NCBI GenBank assembly: GCA_903887455.1
Contig: CAISPT010000369.1
Location: forward strand, 1 to 36,315
Reading direction: 5' to 3'
DNA length: 36,315 bases
Source: an uncultured Opitutaceae bacterium
GTDB taxonomy: Bacteria; Verrucomicrobiota; Verrucomicrobiia; Opitutales; Opitutaceae
Within the stretch, counting starts at the first letter, position 1. Each line of letters begins with the position of its first letter. The position numbers and the translations under genes were made by a program. The notes under the pieces are model-generated. The model did no database searches, was not told the origin of the DNA, and saw nothing but the letters and a program-made list of their open reading frames with translations. Below are positions 31,901 to 36,315 of this stretch, one piece after another.

Positions 31901-33793
31901 ATCTTTGTCTGTGGCTTGTAAGAATTGCTTGTTGACCAAATCGTGGGATTGAACAGCCCGGAGATCGTTAGCAGAGAGTTGCCGAAATTCCTCAAGTGAG
32001 TAGCCGTACGTCTTTAGTGCGCTATTGTTGGCGTCGGTGACGCGCTTGTCCGAGTCGAAGACGATGATGGCATCCCGAGCGTAGCGCATAATCATCGCTA
32101 GGCGTTCGGTGGCTGCTCGGAGCAATCTCTCTGACTTGAGGCTGGCCTCTAGCTGTCGTTTCGTATTCGCGTCCTGCCAACTCCGGACGATCAGAATGGT
32201 GAGAAATGCTACGAGGATGAATGTAAGCAAAAGTGCGCCTGTAAATTGGCGAGCAGGTGCGAAGGCCTCAGCCTGATCGACCTTTGCAATTAGGACCCAA
32301 GGCGAATCGGGGACGTGCATCGCATAGCCAAAGGTGGGTACACCGCGGTAATCTAGCGCTTCGATGAGGCCGCGCGTGTCGGATCTCATCGCGATCGCGG
32401 CAAGGAGCTTGGGATCAGCGAGGGGTTTTCGCAGGGTGAAGGCGGGAATTGCGCCCAGGCGAAGCTCGTTCAAATAGAGCAGCGCGTCGCCTTCGCGTCG
32501 GACGAGAAGTTCCTCGGCTGTTGTTTGTTCAGATGGTCGCTTTCCCAACTTAACAAATAGCTGGGATTCGGCGTCGACCGTGAGCATGACGACGCCTACT
32601 CGCGCCCGTGCTTCCGCGTCGTCGATGGGTGCCACAAAATGCATTTCGACGCGGCCGTCTTCAGACCTGTGGAGATCCTCGGTGGCCACGGCATTCGTGG
32701 TGGCAATGGTAGTTTGAGTGGCTTGGCTGGGCGGGGTCTCCCAGCCTGCCCCTTTGGGCGTCCCCCAGACGGCCCTGTAGTTCTTGTCGAAGAGGACGAT
32801 CCTGCGGTAATGGTATGCCTTTAGAACCTTGGCCAAATAGCGGTCGATTTCAGCCGCGTCGGGGCCTCCTCCCGGTGTCGATGCGATGAATCCCGCTATG
32901 CTTGGGTTTGATGCGAGAGCCATAGCATCTCCGATCCTGCCCTGGCGCCAATTCGTTATCTCTTGAACCTTAATCTCAGGAATTGCCCTCAATTCACCGC
33001 TCAGGGTGTTGCGGATGCGGGTTTGCTCCGCTCTCAAGAAGAAGAAGACGATGAGTATCCCGACTACCCCGAATACCGTGAATCCTATAGCTTGAGTGCG
33101 CGGCGCGGCGTTGATACTTGGTGCGGAAATTGAATCCTCCTGTGGGTGGGATCCGGCAAACTCGGTGCACCAATTCGAAAGGACGGTGCCGAGGTTAAAA
33201 ATGAAAAACCCGACTCCGGACAAGCATGCCATCGGAATCGATAGGGTGCTAAATCCAACCGGGCTTTGGGCGAGATAGCCTAGAAGGACAAAGGAGGCTA
33301 TAAACAACGCAACCGCCCCAGCCAACACGGAGAGGAGCCTAATAGCATTGCCTCGAGTTGTTCGGTGCAGCTCCGGCAGCGCCACTGCCGCAGCGGTAAG
33401 GATGAAGGCGCACGCCGTGAGGGGCGCCATGCGCCCTCCTTCAAAGGTGCCGTGGGTGGTGTCTATCGATACTTCCCACAGGTCCCAGGGAGCTGAAAAC
33501 TCGGTGACAGTGCGTAGGAGTTCAACGGCACCCGCGGCTGTTGCGAGGAAACTGCAGGCCATGACGAGCAACCGTCGGGCTCCTGAGGGTGAAAGCAATT
33601 GCCTCGCGCCGCAACCGATGCCCAGGGTGACAAAGAGAGCCGCTGGGATCGGTGCCATTGGAATCCCTGCGCCGCCCCAAGCCGCCAGTTTCCAATGACC
33701 CGTCATCCAAGACGCCAGCGCGAATATCCCGAGCCCAGCAGACAAACACGATGTGACGGCCGCCGCTCTTCGAATGGGGTTAAATATCTTCAT
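28919..33793 (-). CDS. Large hybrid sensor histidine kinase (4 PAS, GAF, HisKA, HATPase, receiver)
   Basis: A 1624-residue membrane sensor. Order: a hydrophobic block of about seven helices (about 12-253), an extracytoplasmic region (about 255-505), another span (508-530), PAS 1 (from 560), PAS 2 (from 685), GAF (from 830), PAS 3 (from 990) and PAS 4 (from 1130). Then come HisKA with phospho-acceptor His1266 in SGIAHDLNNILS, HATPase with NLAVNARDAM, SDTGAGIP and GKGTGLGLSTVHG, and a receiver domain with phospho-acceptor Asp1555 in FVLLDRMMPDMNG. It lacks an HPt domain and no partner regulator is adjacent, so the phosphorelay partner is elsewhere. GC content and codon choice are clearly lower than in all neighbours, suggesting acquisition or recent expansion. 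The signal sensed is unknown. Confidence 0.92.
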   Translation of the reverse strand: MKIFNPIRRAAAVTSCLSAGLGIFALASWMTGHWKLAAWGGAGIPMAPIPAALFVTLGIGCGARQLLSPSGARRLLVMACSFLATAAGAVELLRTVTEFSAPWDLWEVSIDTTHGTFEGGRMAPLTACAFILTAAAVALPELHRTTRGNAIRLLSVLAGAVALFIASFVLLGYLAQSPVGFSTLSIPMACLSGVGFFIFNLGTVLSNWCTEFAGSHPQEDSISAPSINAAPRTQAIGFTVFGVVGILIVFFFLRAEQTRIRNTLSGELRAIPEIKVQEITNWRQGRIGDAMALASNPSIAGFIASTPGGGPDAAEIDRYLAKVLKAYHYRRIVLFDKNYRAVWGTPKGAGWETPPSQATQTTIATTNAVATEDLHRSEDGRVEMHFVAPIDDAEARARVGVVMLTVDAESQLFVKLGKRPSEQTTAEELLVRREGDALLYLNELRLGAIPAFTLRKPLADPKLLAAIAMRSDTRGLIEALDYRGVPTFGYAMHVPDSPWVLIAKVDQAEAFAPARQFTGALLLTFILVAFLTILIVRSWQDANTKRQLEASLKSERLLRAATERLAMIMRYARDAIIVFDSDKRVTDANNSALKTYGYSLEEFRQLSANDLRAVQSHDLVNKQFLQATDKDGVSFESAHCKKDGSAFKVEVSAKSIVLAGKVHVLSIIRDVSERKAAEEALRASEHKFASVLESMAEGVVVQDAEGKIVSANKAAQEFLGRTAKELVGRSSLEPIWGAVHDDGSLFPGETHPMVQTLSTGVPASHVVMGIVRPDGSRRWLSINTQPIEGNPKSKPAWVIATFRDFTATRANRQEITRLNKVYTTISRVNNAMIHIRDRHKLLTEVCRILVREGGYMLAWVGLRDPVTNRICPDAVEGDCVDYISKVEISTDPKSPFGGGPTGRCFQSGVTCICNDFLSDPTTLAWHSHAINAGIRSSIALPLRSGGSIAGVLTVYSSVKDFFQPAESALLNETAADLSFALEVIEGQSLRYKSEEMLKNVLNTAPQAVFWKDLDGRYLGCNKTYARFVGLRLPEELIGLTDLDLPMPRSEAERYREDDKAVIRRQEAMLHYVEEVHLANSETRWVNTSEVPLRDGRGEVYGVLGVFEDVTLRVKTEAENRKNEQRIRLQSAALEAAVNNVMITDAKGAIEWVNPAFSRTTGYRLEEVQGKNPRVLKSGRTPAAVYTEMWAYLRAGQSWSGEFVNVRKDGTFYTQESTITPVFDSSGVLTHFVAVTLDVTEQRMLQAQLNETQRLEGIGLLASGIAHDLNNILSAIMLSMELLRTRYPAEERVLAIVHQCAQRGSEIVKQVLAFSRGLEGPHTPISIGRLVKEMVRLMSETFPRNIAISCSVERAMDTVLADPTQIHQVLLNLAVNARDAMPNGGKLTFELSNEKAPSRLVGPEPGGGQADFVVIAISDTGAGIPPDVLPRIFEPINSTKPRGKGTGLGLSTVHGIVKSHGGFIRVESQVGIGSVFRVFLPFVHGREPAPTATETCVPVEGNGKMVLIVDDEPLVLETARSVVEKHGFKAVTAENGEMAISAFRANAGDIRFVLLDRMMPDMNGEAVALVIHGLAPNVPIVLSTGLVTEIGTTSSESVFKEAGILHLLPKPYSEDKLLGLLREHT

Positions 33794-34013
33794 GGCTAGG
33801 GCTAGCCCACCATTGCCATCCCCTTCCGAGGAGGGATGCAGCTAATCGCCCTCCGATACTAGACCTTAGAGGCAAGAGTCCGCTGCGCGTTTCTTGCCAT
33901 AATTGTGCGGTTTTTGGCCTTGTCTTGAGGGCAGCAGACGAAGGGGGGCCAGCATGCAGCCGTAGGCCTTCATCTCTACCGGCGCTCTAAGCTCCCTTGG
34001 GACAGTGAAATGC
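33794..34013. other. Non-coding spacer upstream of the hybrid kinase
   Basis: About 220 bases hold no convincing gene. The palindrome GGGCTAGCCC (33799-33808) lies directly before the kinase start. The region is of mixed GC and must contain the kinase promoter; no clear -35/-10 pair was recognised. Confidence 0.35.
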
Positions 34014-34041
34014 AAAAAGCCCGGCCCCTTAGGGGCCGGGC
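34014..34041 (-). terminator. Rho-independent terminator of rng
   Basis: Read on the minus strand: GCCCGGCCCC, loop TAA, GGGGCCGGGC, then TTTTT. It is a perfect 10-bp stem with a 3-base loop and U-tract, about 32 bases after the RNase G stop. This is the strongest terminator in the window. Confidence 0.9.
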
Positions 34042-34072
34042 CGTATCCCAAGCTCTCTAATGCGTGGCCAGC

Positions 34073-35818
<1,746 letters not shown>

Positions 35819-35917
35819 TGGGGGCTCTGTCGTGGTTGTGAACGGGGCCTCCTCGGGCGCGGGTTGCGGCGCAGGAAATTCCGGCAGAACGGTCGTTATC
35901 GCGGGTCGGGCGCATGG

Positions 35918-36315
35918 TCATGCGAACTCCTTCCGGAAGCGATAGACGCTCTGGACCAGTCCTTGCAACAAGCAGCAACTGAGCACGAAGGTGCCACCGT
36001 AGCTTATAAAGGGAAGCGGTATGCCCGTGATGGGCACGAGCCCGATGGTCATGGCGATGTTCACGAACACATGCACCATGAACAGCACCGTGACGCCTAG
36101 GGCGAGCAGGGTGCCGAACCGGTCCCGTGAGAGGCCGGCGATGCGGATGCCGTTGAACAGCAACAGACCAAACAGGCTGAGAACCGTAATGCTTCCCAGA
36201 AATCCTTTTTCCTCGGCGATGACCGAGAAGATAAAATCATTGTGCGCCACCGACCGGGGCAGGTAGCCGAGCCGGGCCTGCGTCCCTTCGGTCCAGCCCT
36301 TGCCGGAGAGGCCTC
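35918..36315 (-). CDS. rodA: Rod-shape peptidoglycan polymerase RodA (C-terminal part)
   Basis: The reading frame runs off the window edge, so only the last 132 residues or so are visible. They contain GWTEGTQARLGYLPRSVAHNDFIFSV, IAEEKGFLGS and the SEDS-family signature ITGIPLPFISYGGT, with about four membrane helices. RodA is the glycosyltransferase that polymerises lipid II for side-wall growth together with PBP2. GTQARLGYLP and HNDFIF fit RodA rather than FtsW. The downstream rng gene completes the usual rodA-rng order. Confidence 0.92.
   Translation of the reverse strand, partial: GLSGKGWTEGTQARLGYLPRSVAHNDFIFSVIAEEKGFLGSITVLSLFGLLLFNGIRIAGLSRDRFGTLLALGVTVLFMVHVFVNIAMTIGLVPITGIPLPFISYGGTFVLSCCLLQGLVQSVYRFRKEFA

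Overview
The window is GC-rich DNA from a heterotrophic, sugar-degrading Gram-negative bacterium. The gene families (E. coli-type araBAD, a sodium/sugar symporter, GH2 and GH16 glycosidases with signal peptides, a lipoprotein outer-membrane efflux channel, RodA next to RNase G) fit a member of the Verrucomicrobiota such as Opitutaceae. This assignment is inference from content and style; no rRNA or other marker is present. Almost no start codon is preceded by a Shine-Dalgarno sequence, so starts were chosen from protein homology and signal peptides.

Layout. (1) 1-11131: the end of a RhlE-like DEAD-box helicase, then a convergent araB-araA-araD operon (minus strand). Divergent from araB is a plus-strand row: SSS-family symporter, secreted aldose 1-epimerase, secreted GH2 beta-galactosidase-like enzyme and YceH-family protein, closed by a terminator. 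A perfect 20-bp palindrome lies between the two divergent arms. Together they look like an arabinose/galactoside (arabinogalactan-type) utilisation locus. (2) 11156-12136: a secreted metallo-beta-lactamase-fold hydrolase. (3) 12152-16781: the most interesting part. A RubisCO-like protein, a single-cysteine cupin overlapping it by ATGA, and a gamma-family trans-sulfuration enzyme form one operon. An O-acetylhomoserine sulfhydrylase (MetY) and a CoA-binding protein run divergently. This matches the MTA-isoprenoid shunt known from Rhodospirillum rubrum, in which methylthioadenosine carbon becomes 1-deoxyxylulose-5-phosphate and the released methanethiol is recycled to methionine. (4) 16811-20946: a small DUF3574 protein, signal peptidase I, a GPH-family sugar transporter and a divergent GH16 endoglucanase. 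(5) 21045-28872: a CusCBA copper/silver efflux system divergent from a three-gene module (small membrane protein, periplasmic metal sensor, ECF sigma factor) arranged like cnrYXH. Between the arms are two mirror-image promoter-like sites with identical 18-bp spacing. (6) 28919-33793: a very large hybrid sensor histidine kinase of visibly lower GC, probably acquired. (7) 34073-36315: RNase G and the C-terminal part of RodA, a normal cell-shape neighbourhood.

No tRNA, rRNA, CRISPR array or insertion sequence was recognised.
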